From: Dakarella massiliensis
Lineage (GTDB): Bacteria; Pseudomonadota; Gammaproteobacteria; Burkholderiales; Burkholderiaceae_F
NCBI RefSeq assembly: GCF_001182045.1
Contig: NZ_CVTY01000007.1
Coordinates: forward strand, 124,001 to 188,000
Direction: 5' to 3'
Length of the DNA stretch: 64,000 nt
The translations under genes were made by a program, and so were the position numbers. Positions 32,982-41,971 of this stretch are shown here, piece after piece. A model generated the notes under the pieces. That model did not search any database, was not told where the DNA came from, and saw only the letters and a list, made by a program, of their open reading frames with translations. Positions within the stretch are counted from its first letter, which is position 1, and every line of letters begins with the position of its first letter.

Positions 32982-33818
32982 ATGGATTATTTGATGAGAG
33001 ATGAAGCAATTCTGAATCCGGAACAGTGGACGGAACTCGACGCGGTGGTGGTGAAGACCGCAAAGACTGTTCTGACCGGCCGCAAATTCCTCGATATTTA
33101 TGGTCCGCTAGGCGCAGGAACTGAAGCCATCGCGACAGATGCCCTGCCGACGCCTACGGTTTCTGAAGATTTCTATGGCGAAGGTGAGAATGCTGCCGGA
33201 CTCGGTACACGCAAAGTTCAGCAGATTCCTCTCCTCTATTCGGACTTCACGCTTTCGTGGCGCGAACTCGAATCAGCTGCTCAGGCTGGCCGCCCCATTT
33301 CGTTCTCGCGCGCTGCGGCGTCTGCCGCGCTCACCGCGACTGCTGAAGATAAGCTGATTTATCTTGGCAATCCGAAAGCGGGTTATGACGGTCTCACCAC
33401 CGCGAAAGGCGTGGAACACGTGAAGATCTCTGACTGGACCAAGGGTGACACTGCGTTTACCGATGTCGCTAATGGTCTTGCCAAGCTGATCGCGAATCAC
33501 GCCTATGGGACTTATACCCTTGTGGTCAGCCCGGATCTCTTCGCTGCGATGCAGAAACTCGAACCCGGTACCGGTGTTCTGGTTGCGGAGCGCGTGAAGA
33601 ATCTGCTGGACGGAGGCCAGGTGATAGTGACTCCGGTTCTCCCGCAGAAGACCGCTATTCTCCTTGCCGCAGCAACCCAGAATATGGACCTTGTGATTGG
33701 TCAGGATATGATCACCGGGTATCTGGGATCCAGCAAGCTGAATCACGATTTCCGTGTCTTTGAAACGGTTATGCCGCGTATCAAGAATCCGAAGGCCATC
33801 ATCGTCTTCGAACCGTAA
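32982..33818 (+). CDS. enc: Family 1 encapsulin shell protein (linocin/CFP29 type)
   Basis: A 278-residue HK97-fold shell protein of a bacterial nanocompartment. It begins MDYLMRDEAILNPEQWTELDAVVVKTAKTVLTGRKF, the helix that binds the cargo peptide, and continues with the typical IPLLYSDFTLSWRELESAAQAGRPI, the P-domain, and the end MPRIKNPKAIIVFEP. Length (about 265-280) is that of shells that assemble into 60-subunit particles. Its cargo gene is directly upstream, so the pair makes an iron-storing encapsulin. A GTG one codon earlier is possible; ATG 32982 follows GAGGA. A terminator follows. Confidence 0.95.
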   Translation: MDYLMRDEAILNPEQWTELDAVVVKTAKTVLTGRKFLDIYGPLGAGTEAIATDALPTPTVSEDFYGEGENAAGLGTRKVQQIPLLYSDFTLSWRELESAAQAGRPISFSRAAASAALTATAEDKLIYLGNPKAGYDGLTTAKGVEHVKISDWTKGDTAFTDVANGLAKLIANHAYGTYTLVVSPDLFAAMQKLEPGTGVLVAERVKNLLDGGQVIVTPVLPQKTAILLAAATQNMDLVIGQDMITGYLGSSKLNHDFRVFETVMPRIKNPKAIIVFEP

Positions 33819-33889
33819 ATCCTGAACCCTGAACTCTGCGCCCGGATCCCCTTCTGGCCAATGGATTCCGGTGCGGTTCAGATGAAAAA

Positions 33890-33919
33890 GAAGGCTCTCA
33901 GTTCATTCTGAGAGCCTTC
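33890..33919. terminator. Terminator of the encapsulin operon
   Basis: GAAGGCTCTCA (33890-33900) and TGAGAGCCTTC (33909-33919) form a perfect 11-bp stem with an 8-nt loop and a following TTC run. Confidence 0.85.
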
Positions 33920-33981
33920 TTCATTGCTTAGAGAATTGCTTGACATTCAGTCAGGCAAGATAATGAAAACAAAATGATTTC

Positions 33982-35178
33982 TTAATTGTTTTCAGCCATC
34001 CGATTCAGGGCGACTGTGAGGAGAACTGCGGCCCCTGTTTCAATTGCCTCATCGTTAAAGTCAAAGGTATCTGTATGAACCGGGGACTGATGATCGCGGT
34101 CACGGATCCCAAGACGGAAGATGCATCCCGGCCTCTTCTGAAGCATAAAGGCGAAATCTTCTCCGCCTGGAATCCGGTGGAAATCGATCACGTTTTCTTT
34201 ACCCAACGCGGTTTCTGCTAAGGATCTCGCTTCGGCGGTGCGCTCGAGATCGTTATAAAGCGCGGGGTAAAGCCGGTTATAAGTCACTGTTGGGTTCATA
34301 CCGTACATGACCGCGATTCCATTCGCAATCTCATGCATCCGGAGTTCAATCAGGTCCTGAACATCCTTTTCATATGTCCGGACTGTGCCGCGGAGCGTGG
34401 CGGACTGGGGAATAACGCTCGTGCCCTCGCGTTTTCCGGCTTCAATGGAACAGACGGAAACCACGGCCGCGTCATCAGGATTCACATTCCTCGAAACGAT
34501 CGTCTGCAGCGCGAGAACTGCTTCACTTGCCGCAACAACCGGATCATGCGTCAGCTGAGGTTTCGAGCCATGACCGCCCTTCCCTTCGAAAACAATTTCA
34601 AACGCGTCTGCGTTTGCCATGGCGTACCCCGGGAAGAATGCGACCTTACCGAGGTCTACCGAGGCGTCACCATGCAGCGCATAGAATTCCTCAATCCCGA
34701 ACTTTTCGACCAGTCCGTCCTCTATCATGTATCGGCTTCCGGCAAAACCTTCTTCTCCAGGCTGAAATACAGCGATCAGAGTGCCGGCAAAATCCCTGTG
34801 ACGTGACAGATAGGAGAGAACAGTGAGAAGCGCGGCCGTATGACCATCATGGCCGCAGGCATGCATGCGGCCCGGAGTCCGGCTTGCATAGTCTTTTCCC
34901 GTTTTCTCCTCAATAGGCAAAGCGTCAGTATCCGCCCGAAGCGCTATTGTCCGCCCGGGTTTCGTTCCGCGGAGAATGGCCACAATACCGCTTACCGCTC
35001 CGCCCCCAATATTCGTGTGCACGTCATCGATTTTCAGCGCCTTCAAAGCGGCCAGTATTCTCGCTTCGGTTTTCGGAAGGTGAAGACCGATCTCAGGATC
35101 CGAATGCAGCGCTTCCCGCACGGGAACCGCGAATGCGGCATCTTCAGATAGGTCTTCCGGATGGATAACGATTGTCAT
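33982..35178 (-). CDS. M20 family amidohydrolase (hippurate hydrolase / amino-acid deacylase type)
   Basis: A 398-residue M20D enzyme. Features in order: REALHSDPEIGLHLPKT near residue 22, RADTDALPIEEKTG near 82, MHACGHDGHTAALL near 105 (metal-binding HACGHDGH), VFQPGEEGFAGSR with the catalytic glutamate near 137, EGKGGHGSKPQLTHDP in the lid, and PGGEDFAFML near 355. It would remove an N-acyl group from an amino acid. Downstream of it (to the left) lies the encapsulin terminator; upstream is a 226-bp gap to the divergent TSUP gene. Confidence 0.88.
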   Translation of the reverse strand: MTIVIHPEDLSEDAAFAVPVREALHSDPEIGLHLPKTEARILAALKALKIDDVHTNIGGGAVSGIVAILRGTKPGRTIALRADTDALPIEEKTGKDYASRTPGRMHACGHDGHTAALLTVLSYLSRHRDFAGTLIAVFQPGEEGFAGSRYMIEDGLVEKFGIEEFYALHGDASVDLGKVAFFPGYAMANADAFEIVFEGKGGHGSKPQLTHDPVVAASEAVLALQTIVSRNVNPDDAAVVSVCSIEAGKREGTSVIPQSATLRGTVRTYEKDVQDLIELRMHEIANGIAVMYGMNPTVTYNRLYPALYNDLERTAEARSLAETALGKENVIDFHRIPGGEDFAFMLQKRPGCIFRLGIRDRDHQSPVHTDTFDFNDEAIETGAAVLLTVALNRMAENN

Positions 35179-35404
35179 GGGCAGATCCTCCTTCTCCGTT
35201 ATGAAAGCACTTTCTTTATCTTAGACTCTGACTTCTTCTGAATTCCTTTTCTGAAACACGGTTTTGCAATTTCACACAGGAACCGCCTTTTTCGCTTAAG
35301 CTAGCGCCCCATGAGGCAAAAGTTTGCGAAGTCACTCTGATTCAAAATCTTCGCGACCTTCATTTTTGTATTGCGGGACGTATTTTTCTCTGGGTCAGCA
35401 CAGC

Positions 35405-36205
35405 ATGACGCTCTTCATTTTTCTGTCTCTCATAGCCCTCGGTATAGGATCGGGCTTTCTCGCGGGGCTTCTCGGAATCGGGGGCGGGATGATTATTACC
35501 CCCTTCCTTTCCGTGCTTCTCACGATGCAGGGGGTGCCGGCAGAGTATGCGATGCACGCAGCGATCGCTACATCGCTTTCCATCATTCTTTTTACCTCGA
35601 TGTCGTCTGCCCGGGCCCATAACCGGAATCACTTTGTGCTTTGGAACGTGTTCTGGGGTATCGCCCCTGGGATTCTCGTGGGCGCTGCGCTCGGCGCTCA
35701 GATTGCAAGCTATCTTCCGACCTTCTGGATCACGCTGATTTTCATTATTTTCGTGGGTTTCTCCGCGGTAAAGATGTTCTTCGATCTGAAGCCGAAACCG
35801 ACCAATACGCTTCCCGGAAAGCCAGGGCTTTTCGCGGTGGGTACCGTGATTGGCGGTCTCTCCGGCATTGTGGGCGCGGGCGGCGGCTTTATCTCAGTGC
35901 CTTTCATGGTCCGTTCCAACGTGGAAATGCATCACGCGGTAGGGACGTCCGCGGCGCTTGGATTCCCAATCGCCCTGGCGGGAACTATTGGCTATATCTA
36001 CGCCGGATGGAATCTCACGGGGATGCCCGCATGGACCGCAGGTTATATTCATCTGCCGTCACTCGCCTCGGTCGCTTGCGCCACGATACTGACCGCTCCG
36101 CTCGGAGCCGCGGCAGCCAAGCGTCTCAACACGAAACCGCTGAAAAAGCTTTTTGCCTGCCTTCTGATGGTTCTCGTTTTCTGGATGGGTTCCAAAATCT
36201 TCTGA
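35405..36205 (+). CDS. TSUP (TauE/SafE) family transporter
   Basis: A 266-residue membrane protein with about eight hydrophobic stretches and the two family motifs: GFLAGLLGIGGGMIITPFL near residue 16 and SGIVGAGGGFISVPFMV near residue 156. I start at ATG 35405 (MTLFIFLSLIALGIGSG), because the longer frame starts with TTG and has a polar non-membrane leader. No strong ribosome site is visible. Distant paralogue of the TSUP gene at 13.5 kb. Terminator follows. Confidence 0.85.
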   Translation: MTLFIFLSLIALGIGSGFLAGLLGIGGGMIITPFLSVLLTMQGVPAEYAMHAAIATSLSIILFTSMSSARAHNRNHFVLWNVFWGIAPGILVGAALGAQIASYLPTFWITLIFIIFVGFSAVKMFFDLKPKPTNTLPGKPGLFAVGTVIGGLSGIVGAGGGFISVPFMVRSNVEMHHAVGTSAALGFPIALAGTIGYIYAGWNLTGMPAWTAGYIHLPSLASVACATILTAPLGAAAAKRLNTKPLKKLFACLLMVLVFWMGSKIF

Positions 36206-36240
36206 CTCCATACCGCTTAGTCAGTTATTTAAAGACAAGA

Positions 36241-36272
36241 AAACGCCCCTTTGGAATTCCGAAGGGGCGTTT
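36241..36272. terminator. Bidirectional terminator between TSUP and FAD reductase genes
   Basis: AAACGCCCCTT (36241-36251) and AAGGGGCGTTT (36262-36272) form an 11-bp perfect stem between converging genes. Confidence 0.85.
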
Positions 36273-36328
36273 CATCAATCCGGCTCAGGAGAATTTATTT
36301 ACCGGATTGTCTTACGCTGTACTGCTGA

Positions 36329-37864
36329 TCAGGCAGCGGACTTGCCAGCATCTTCACCAACGATGCGGCCGTTCACGAGGCAGTCCAGAATGGCGACAGA
36401 ACCAAGGCGGACAGCGCCGTGAACCATACCGGTAGATTCACCGGCAGCCCACAGATGCGGAATCACCTTGTCAGTGCGGACATCGCGGACGCGGCCCTTT
36501 TCATCAGTCACCAGACCGCCCATGCAGTGGTGAACCTTCGGCTGCAGTTCACCGATGTACCACGGGCCCTGTTCAAGCGGCTGACGGTCGTGGTTGATGT
36601 AGGTGCCCCACTCGGGTTCCGTCTTGTCCTTGTACTGAGCAACAGCCTGGTCCATCTGCTTCACTGTCGCCTGGAGGGTGGCGGGATCAATGCCAACGGA
36701 CTTCGCGGCTTCGTCAAGCGTGTTGTACTTGGCGATGATCTTCATATCAAGCATGCGCTGCAGGTGACCCGGACGCTGCTTTTTGAGCGGCTTCATATTG
36801 GGCTCATTGCAGATGGCGTAGCATTTGTTGCCCATCTGCTGCTGCACCATGATGGCGTCAGCACGAACTTTGCGGTTCGCGAGTTCATTCACGAAGCGCT
36901 TGCCCTTCTGATTGACCCAGAGGCCATACTCAGCAGCAGCGGTCTGGTTGTATTCCCAGCCGATGCCCATGCCCTTTTCCTTCGGGTTGCCCCACGGGCC
37001 GCACTGAATCCAGTCGTTCTGGACCTGCAGGCAGCCAATGGCGCTGGTTTCACGCCAGAGTTCGGACGTTGCGCCCGGCTGATTCGTCGTATCAAGCGTA
37101 GCGTTCAGCTTCGGATCCTGGAAGGTACGGAACTTCACGTCAGCAGAGAAGCCGCCGTAGCAGAGGATCACACCCTTGCGGGCACGAATGGCCTTCTGCT
37201 TGCCGCTGCCGGACTTCGGGAAACGATAGCCTTCATGAACGACAACGCCGAGAACCGGGCCTTCGTTTTCCTGGCTGCGGACAATGTGATCGACATAGGT
37301 GCGGAGGCGAATCGGCACGCCGAGCTTCTTCACCATCTCGAGTTCCTTCAGCACAATGCCGGAACCGGAACCGTTCTTCGTCGTCACATAGCGCGGAACG
37401 CTGTGGCCGCCTTCCTGACCGATGGCGTCCGGGAGGAATTCCACGCCCAGTTCATTCACGCACCACTCGTAGTTCGAGAGCGCGTGGCTGGCAATTTCAT
37501 GAACCTTCTTCGGATCGTTCATGTAGTTGCCGGCCTTCAGAATGTCGTGTTCCAGCAGTTCAACGGAGTCCTTAATGTGGTGCATCTTCTGCTGCGGGCA
37601 GCCCGTAGCCGTCAGAATGCCGCCATTGATGATCGAGTTTCCGCCGGCAGTCGGCATCTTCTCGAGCACGATGACGTTTGATCCAGCCTTCTTAGCCTCA
37701 ATAGCAGCAGCCAGTCCAGCGAAGCCAGAACCGATCACGACGATGTCGACCGTTTCATCCCACTTCGCAGGGACCGCAGCAACAGCCGCCTTGCTGGCAA
37801 CGAGACCAGCAGCTCCCATAGCAACTGATCCCTTCAGAAGGTTTCTGCGGTTCATCTCCATCAT
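36329..37864 (-). CDS. Tat-exported flavocytochrome-c/fumarate-reductase-like FAD oxidoreductase
   Basis: A 511-residue periplasmic flavoprotein. MMEMNRRNLLKGSVAMGAAGLVA is a twin-arginine leader. The FAD-binding start VDIVVIGSGFAGLAAAIEAKKAG (about residues 38-60) with LEKMPTAGGNSIINGG follows, and the C-terminal part has HHCMGGLVTDE and LWAAGESTGMVHGAVRLGSVAILDCLVNGRIVGEDA. The usual family text near that end is GGNALLDC; here it is GSVAILDC. No heme motif is present, so electrons must come from a separate cytochrome. Substrates in this family include fumarate, urocanate and other unsaturated acids. I choose ATG 37864, after AGGAGAGT. The divergent LysR pair probably regulates it. Confidence 0.88.
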   Translation of the reverse strand: MMEMNRRNLLKGSVAMGAAGLVASKAAVAAVPAKWDETVDIVVIGSGFAGLAAAIEAKKAGSNVIVLEKMPTAGGNSIINGGILTATGCPQQKMHHIKDSVELLEHDILKAGNYMNDPKKVHEIASHALSNYEWCVNELGVEFLPDAIGQEGGHSVPRYVTTKNGSGSGIVLKELEMVKKLGVPIRLRTYVDHIVRSQENEGPVLGVVVHEGYRFPKSGSGKQKAIRARKGVILCYGGFSADVKFRTFQDPKLNATLDTTNQPGATSELWRETSAIGCLQVQNDWIQCGPWGNPKEKGMGIGWEYNQTAAAEYGLWVNQKGKRFVNELANRKVRADAIMVQQQMGNKCYAICNEPNMKPLKKQRPGHLQRMLDMKIIAKYNTLDEAAKSVGIDPATLQATVKQMDQAVAQYKDKTEPEWGTYINHDRQPLEQGPWYIGELQPKVHHCMGGLVTDEKGRVRDVRTDKVIPHLWAAGESTGMVHGAVRLGSVAILDCLVNGRIVGEDAGKSAA

Positions 37865-38297
37865 TACTCTCCTCATTTGTTCATACGAACATAAGACAGG
37901 GAATCGGGGCTGACCCCTTTTCCCGATTTGCACGGGGACTATGTCCCCCTGTCCTTTTGTATTATCGCCTTGAGGTGCGGATTTCGTAATGATCCAAAAA
38001 GTCGGTAGGTTTTAACAAAAATGCAATTCCATAAAAATCAACTAAATACTTTTATTTATGAATCACGGTTTTGATGGAAATATCGGGCAGGCTTTGATTT
38101 TTGTCTTGACTATCATACGGTTGCTATAATTATAAATAACTAGATAATGACCCGTGTAGGTAGATTCTTTATAGGTATCTACGTCTTTTGCCGAGTCAAT
38201 TGCGGTTGCAAACCAGTTAATATTTGTTTGAATGTGGATGACAGCTGACTCCATCTTCGCGGGATTATGAAAGAGCATTCAGCATTGAGGAGAGTCT
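37865..38297. promoter_or_regulatory. Divergent region between FAD reductase and LysR pair
   Basis: No gene is seen in these 433 bp, which are AT-rich. A TTGACT at about 38104 and an ATTATA box 17 bases later point toward the LysR genes. LysR targets on the reductase side were not assignable by eye. Confidence 0.35.
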
Positions 38298-39245
38298 ATG
38301 GGCGCAGCGGAACATATCGAACTTGAAACCTGGGAGCTCTTTATGGCTGTAATGGAGTCCGGGAGCTACCTGCAGCCGGCGCGCGCCATGAATGTGGATC
38401 CCTCCACAGTGTCCCGGCGTCTCAGGAAACTGGAAGACCGTCTGAGGATGCAGCTCTTCTATCGTGAGAGCACCGGTCTCCGTCCTACAGAAGCCGGCCG
38501 CCGTGTCATGAACCAGATGCATGATGTGCTGACCGATATTCTCGCCGTGAGAGATGGGTTGGCAAAAAGTGTGTCTGGAGTCCGCGGACGAATCCGGGTG
38601 AGTATTCCGGAACCGATTCAGACAGACGCGGTCTGGGAAGTGATGTCGCAGCTTGAGTTTGAGAACACCGGACTGAGACTCGATCTTGAGCCCCCGGGGT
38701 CCGGGGATGATCCAGCGGGGCTTGCCTTTCAGGTGAGTCCCATGATCCCAACAGGTTCACACCCTGTCTCTCTGCTGCCTTTGGTATGTGTCGCGTCTCC
38801 CGGTTATCTCGCGGAACACGGTACCCCTGAGAGCCCTGAAGCGTTGACAGAACACACATTGATTTTTTCTGAACTCTCAAGCTACAGCCGACGGTTTACT
38901 TTCTCCCGGGGGGCTGAAACCATTTCCGTTCCGCTAGGAACCGGTCCCGTCCGACGGACTCCGCGGCAGGCAATCTGCGGCGCTCAGGCTGGGGCCGGTA
39001 TCGCGATCGGGGTACCCTACTGTATTACAAAAGATCTGATCCGCGAGGGGAAGCTTATTCCGGTTCCATCAGACTGGCTTATGCCGCCGCTTCAGGTCTC
39101 AGTCACAGTCCATGCCTTACAGCATTCAAAATACCTGCTCTTCTATCTCGCGGAAGAAATACGAAAGCGGTTAGAGGCTATTTCTTCAGAGGAACAGAAG
39201 GCGCTTGAGAAACTTGCGGAAAAGGTGAAACATGGCAAAAAGTGA
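38298..39245 (+). CDS. LysR-family transcriptional regulator (first of an overlapping pair)
   Basis: A 315-residue LysR protein with HTH at about residues 8-65 (ETWELFMAVMESGSYLQPARAMNVDPSTVSRRLRKLEDRLRMQLFYR) and effector domain from residue 95. It ends 14 bp inside the next LysR gene, so the two are translationally coupled. GAGGAG precedes its ATG. It is divergent from the Tat-exported FAD reductase and is its likely regulator. Confidence 0.9.
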   Translation: MGAAEHIELETWELFMAVMESGSYLQPARAMNVDPSTVSRRLRKLEDRLRMQLFYRESTGLRPTEAGRRVMNQMHDVLTDILAVRDGLAKSVSGVRGRIRVSIPEPIQTDAVWEVMSQLEFENTGLRLDLEPPGSGDDPAGLAFQVSPMIPTGSHPVSLLPLVCVASPGYLAEHGTPESPEALTEHTLIFSELSSYSRRFTFSRGAETISVPLGTGPVRRTPRQAICGAQAGAGIAIGVPYCITKDLIREGKLIPVPSDWLMPPLQVSVTVHALQHSKYLLFYLAEEIRKRLEAISSEEQKALEKLAEKVKHGKK

Positions 39246-40203
39246 TTTTCTTTCCCGGACCAGACTTTTCCTTGAAGTCCTGAATGAAGAGAGTCTCAAT
39301 CAGGCGGCTGAAAGCCTGGGGAAAAGCACGCCGCAGGTGAGCCGCGAAATCGCGAAGCTCGAACAGGAACTTCATGTAAAACTCTTTACCCGGCTTCCGA
39401 CCGGAATCCGGGTTACCCGTGAGGGGGCCAAATTTGCGGAGCAGATCCTTCCCCTGATTGAACGGTTCGACACACTGGAAGAATCGCTTATCCGGGAGAC
39501 AGATCAGGAAATCAACCTGTTCCTCCCTATTACAGAAGGAACCGAACTCTTTCAGAAATGGATTGCGAGGTTCGCTGAAGCAAATCCTGAAGTTCGGATC
39601 AATTCCAGGATCCGAGACCCCAATGCGGGCCAGAACGGCGGGTACTTCAATTATCAGGTGGTGCTTGAACGAGAACCCGTGGATGACACTCTGGTCGCCG
39701 TGAGGATCTGCAGTGTGCCGCTCGTCTGCGTAGCGGCACCGGCTTATCTCGCGAAAGCGGGAACTCCAAAGTCTCCGGAAGACCTGCTACGGCACCTGAT
39801 CCGGGTGTCCAGCCGGGAAATGGAGCTTCCGGTCACCCTTCATGAAACCGGAACGGGCCGCTCTTACACAGTTCCCACAGGTCACGCGGGAGATTCCGGT
39901 CTCGTTCTGGCTCTCAAAAACCGGGTGCTTGAAGGCGGCGGCATCGGTATTGCGGTTCCCCGCTATCTGGTCGAGTCAGAGCTTGAGACAGGTGACCTGA
40001 TTGAAGTCCTTCCTGACTGGCAGATTGAGCCCGAAGTCATGTGGCTCCTGCGCCCACAGTCCCGGTTTCCGAGTGACGCGGGACAGAAGCTCGCCAGGTG
40101 GTTCAGGAAAGAGGCTTCCGAAAACCCTTCTCTCTCAGTTTCAGAACGCCTGAATGTGTTCGGGAAACCTGCCCCTACCGATGTGCTTCGCCGGGATCTC
40201 TGA
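39232..40203 (+). CDS. LysR-family transcriptional regulator (second of an overlapping pair)
   Basis: A 323-residue LysR protein. Residues 5-62 are the HTH (RTRLFLEVLNEESLNQAAESLGKSTPQVSREIAKLEQELHVKLFTR). The effector domain follows (INLFLPITEGTELFQKWIARFAEANPEVRI). Its start codon lies 14 bp before the stop of the upstream LysR gene. The two share a similar plan but are not close copies. They could act as partners on the same target. Confidence 0.9.
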   Translation: MAKSDFLSRTRLFLEVLNEESLNQAAESLGKSTPQVSREIAKLEQELHVKLFTRLPTGIRVTREGAKFAEQILPLIERFDTLEESLIRETDQEINLFLPITEGTELFQKWIARFAEANPEVRINSRIRDPNAGQNGGYFNYQVVLEREPVDDTLVAVRICSVPLVCVAAPAYLAKAGTPKSPEDLLRHLIRVSSREMELPVTLHETGTGRSYTVPTGHAGDSGLVLALKNRVLEGGGIGIAVPRYLVESELETGDLIEVLPDWQIEPEVMWLLRPQSRFPSDAGQKLARWFRKEASENPSLSVSERLNVFGKPAPTDVLRRDL

Positions 40204-40221
40204 CAATCTATCCTGAATTTT

Positions 40222-40247
40222 AAAAATACCCCTTCGGGGGTATTTTT
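40222..40247 (+). terminator. Terminator of the LysR pair
   Basis: AAAAATACCCC (40222-40232) pairs with GGGGGTATTTTT (40236-40247), with a 3-nt TTC loop and T-run. Confidence 0.9.
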
Positions 40248-40451
40248 TATTTCCTTCTGACAAAACAGAAGAAAAACAACGTTTCAGTCCTAACCTGACC
40301 GTGAATCATGACTTTTCATTACTGTCATTTTGCTTAAAAAATGAAATGAATTTATGAATACAGTAATTAAAAGCCCCTATAATGAGTAGGTAATATATCT
40401 TAACTTTGGAAACACCCATTCCGGAGATTCGCTTTCCGGCTGGTTTCAATC

Positions 40452-41489
40452 ATGCAACGACGTACTGCCCTTTTTGTCCCTTTTCTCCTCGCTTCCGGTC
40501 TGGCAGCCAAAGCCGGAGCCCGAGCGGCTTATCGGGGACCTGTTTTTCAGGAAGTGGCAACGTCCGAGTACCAGTGGAACAGCACGGCGGTTTCAAGAAC
40601 CGGCCGTGTTTTTACGAGCTTTCCTACCCGGAATGAGTTCCCATCGTTCCATGTCGGGGAGCTTCGGGGCGGTGTTACCGTCTCATTCCTTCCCCGTGAC
40701 GTAAACGAGTCTCTCGTCAACGTTTCCAATATTTTCATTGATGACGCTGACAGACTCTGGATTCTGGACTCCGGAAAGCTTGCGGGAAGACCGGTTAACA
40801 AGAGCGCGGCGCGTCTCATCTGCGTCAATATCACGCACCGTATGGTGCTCCAGACCTTTCGGATTCCTTCGGAACTCCTTGAGAGCAACAGTACGCTCGC
40901 GAATGTCCGGGTGGATTCCCAGCAGAATATCGCTTTTATTTCGGACGGCGGCGCGGGCGGTCTGATTGTTCTTGACCTGGAGTCCGGCAAAGGATGGCTC
41001 GGGCTTGATCGCTCGGTTCAGCAGACCCGCGCAAACGCGAAGTTCCTCGCGCTCCCGACCGGCAATTACTACCCGATCATGCCGAACATCGCGGCGCTTG
41101 CCCTTTCAGAAGACCGCCGCACGCTCTACTTCACGCCCCTCATTGAAACCAAGATTTATTCGATTCCGACTCATATTCTTCGGGATCGCAGTCTTCGCTC
41201 CCATGACCGGGCCCGCTACATCATGACAGAAGCGCGGGATGCTTTCCCCTCTGCCGGCATGGTTGAACGTTCGGGTGTGCTCTATTTCGGTGACGTCCGT
41301 CATGACCGCGTCGCGTCGCTTCATCTGATGACGCATCGTGTCTCTGAAATGAAAACCCCGACCCCGATCCGGTGGGCCGACGGTTTCTCGCTCGATTCCC
41401 GGGGCAACATCTGGTTTACGGAAAGTGAAAGCAATGTTCCGGTTCAGCGCCGGTCGGCCTATCGCCTCTTCCGAATCGTCTGGGCCTGA
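40452..41489 (+). CDS. Major royal jelly protein/Yellow family secreted protein
   Basis: A 345-residue exported protein. MQRRTALFVPFLLASGLAAKA is a signal peptide with a twin-arginine-like QRR. The mature part is a six-bladed beta-propeller by pattern: RTGRVFTSFPTRNEFPSFHVGEL, IDDADRLWILDSG, AFISDGGAGGLIVLDLESG, YYPIMPNIAALALSEDRRTLYFTPL and SRGNIWFTESESNVPVQRR. These phrases match the MRJP/Yellow family (Pfam MRJP). The bacterial members have no firmly known role. It is preceded by about 250 bp of AT-rich DNA and stands alone. Confidence 0.85.
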   Translation: MQRRTALFVPFLLASGLAAKAGARAAYRGPVFQEVATSEYQWNSTAVSRTGRVFTSFPTRNEFPSFHVGELRGGVTVSFLPRDVNESLVNVSNIFIDDADRLWILDSGKLAGRPVNKSAARLICVNITHRMVLQTFRIPSELLESNSTLANVRVDSQQNIAFISDGGAGGLIVLDLESGKGWLGLDRSVQQTRANAKFLALPTGNYYPIMPNIAALALSEDRRTLYFTPLIETKIYSIPTHILRDRSLRSHDRARYIMTEARDAFPSAGMVERSGVLYFGDVRHDRVASLHLMTHRVSEMKTPTPIRWADGFSLDSRGNIWFTESESNVPVQRRSAYRLFRIVWA

Positions 41490-41619
41490 CGCAATCTCTT
41501 TCGGGGTTACATCAGTGACCCCTCCTATCCACTGAGACTTTCGCAATTCTCCGAAGATCGCTTATGACCGTGGTTGTAAATGAGTATTATTACGTTTATC
41601 AGAAATAAGGAGCGTATTC

Positions 41620-41877
41620 ATGGTCAAAATGACGGTTGGCGTCAAAGGCATGATGTGCGCGATGTGCGAGTCGCATGTCGCCGGAGCCGTGCGGGACAAA
41701 TTTGAAGTCGAAAAGGTGAAAGCCGATAAGGGTAAAGAAAACTGCGTCGTGATCGCAGCGCGTGAGATTCCGGAAACCGAACTCCGCGCCGCCATTGACG
41801 CGACGGGTTATGAAACCACCTCGTACCAGTCGGAGCCCTACGAAAAGAAGGGATTTTTCTCGAAACTTTTCGGCTGA
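41620..41877 (+). CDS. Heavy-metal-associated (HMA) domain protein, copper-chaperone-like
   Basis: An 85-residue soluble protein of the HMA fold (ferredoxin-like). The metal site GMMCAMCESHV at residues 10-20 has the CxxC that binds Cu(I) or another soft metal. The spacing to a second half (VVIAARE, ELRAAIDATGYE) fits CopZ-like proteins. A short basic tail KKGFFSKLFG is unusual. The ribosome site AAGGAG is strong. No P-type ATPase gene is nearby. A terminator follows. Confidence 0.85.
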   Translation: MVKMTVGVKGMMCAMCESHVAGAVRDKFEVEKVKADKGKENCVVIAAREIPETELRAAIDATGYETTSYQSEPYEKKGFFSKLFG

Positions 41878-41901
41878 TTACTACTTCTGTATCGCCGCCT
41901 G

Positions 41902-41931
41902 AAGCCTGGATCTGTGTCCAGGCTTTTTTTT
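41902..41931 (+). terminator. Terminator of the HMA protein gene
   Basis: AAGCCTGGA (41902-41910) and TCCAGGCTT (41917-41925) form a perfect 9-bp stem followed by an eight-T run. Confidence 0.92.
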
Positions 41932-41971
41932 CGGGTATTTGTTTCCTTAAATCCCGCATCTTTTTTGATTA

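Noticed and set aside
32982..33818. Possible prophage capsid
   Set aside because: The HK97-like shell gene is accompanied by a ferritin-like cargo with targeting peptide and by no other phage genes, so encapsulin is the better call.
36419..37681. Long 420-codon frame on the plus strand
   Set aside because: It is wholly antisense to the Tat-exported FAD reductase, whose motifs and signal peptide are clear; the antisense protein has no recognisable features.
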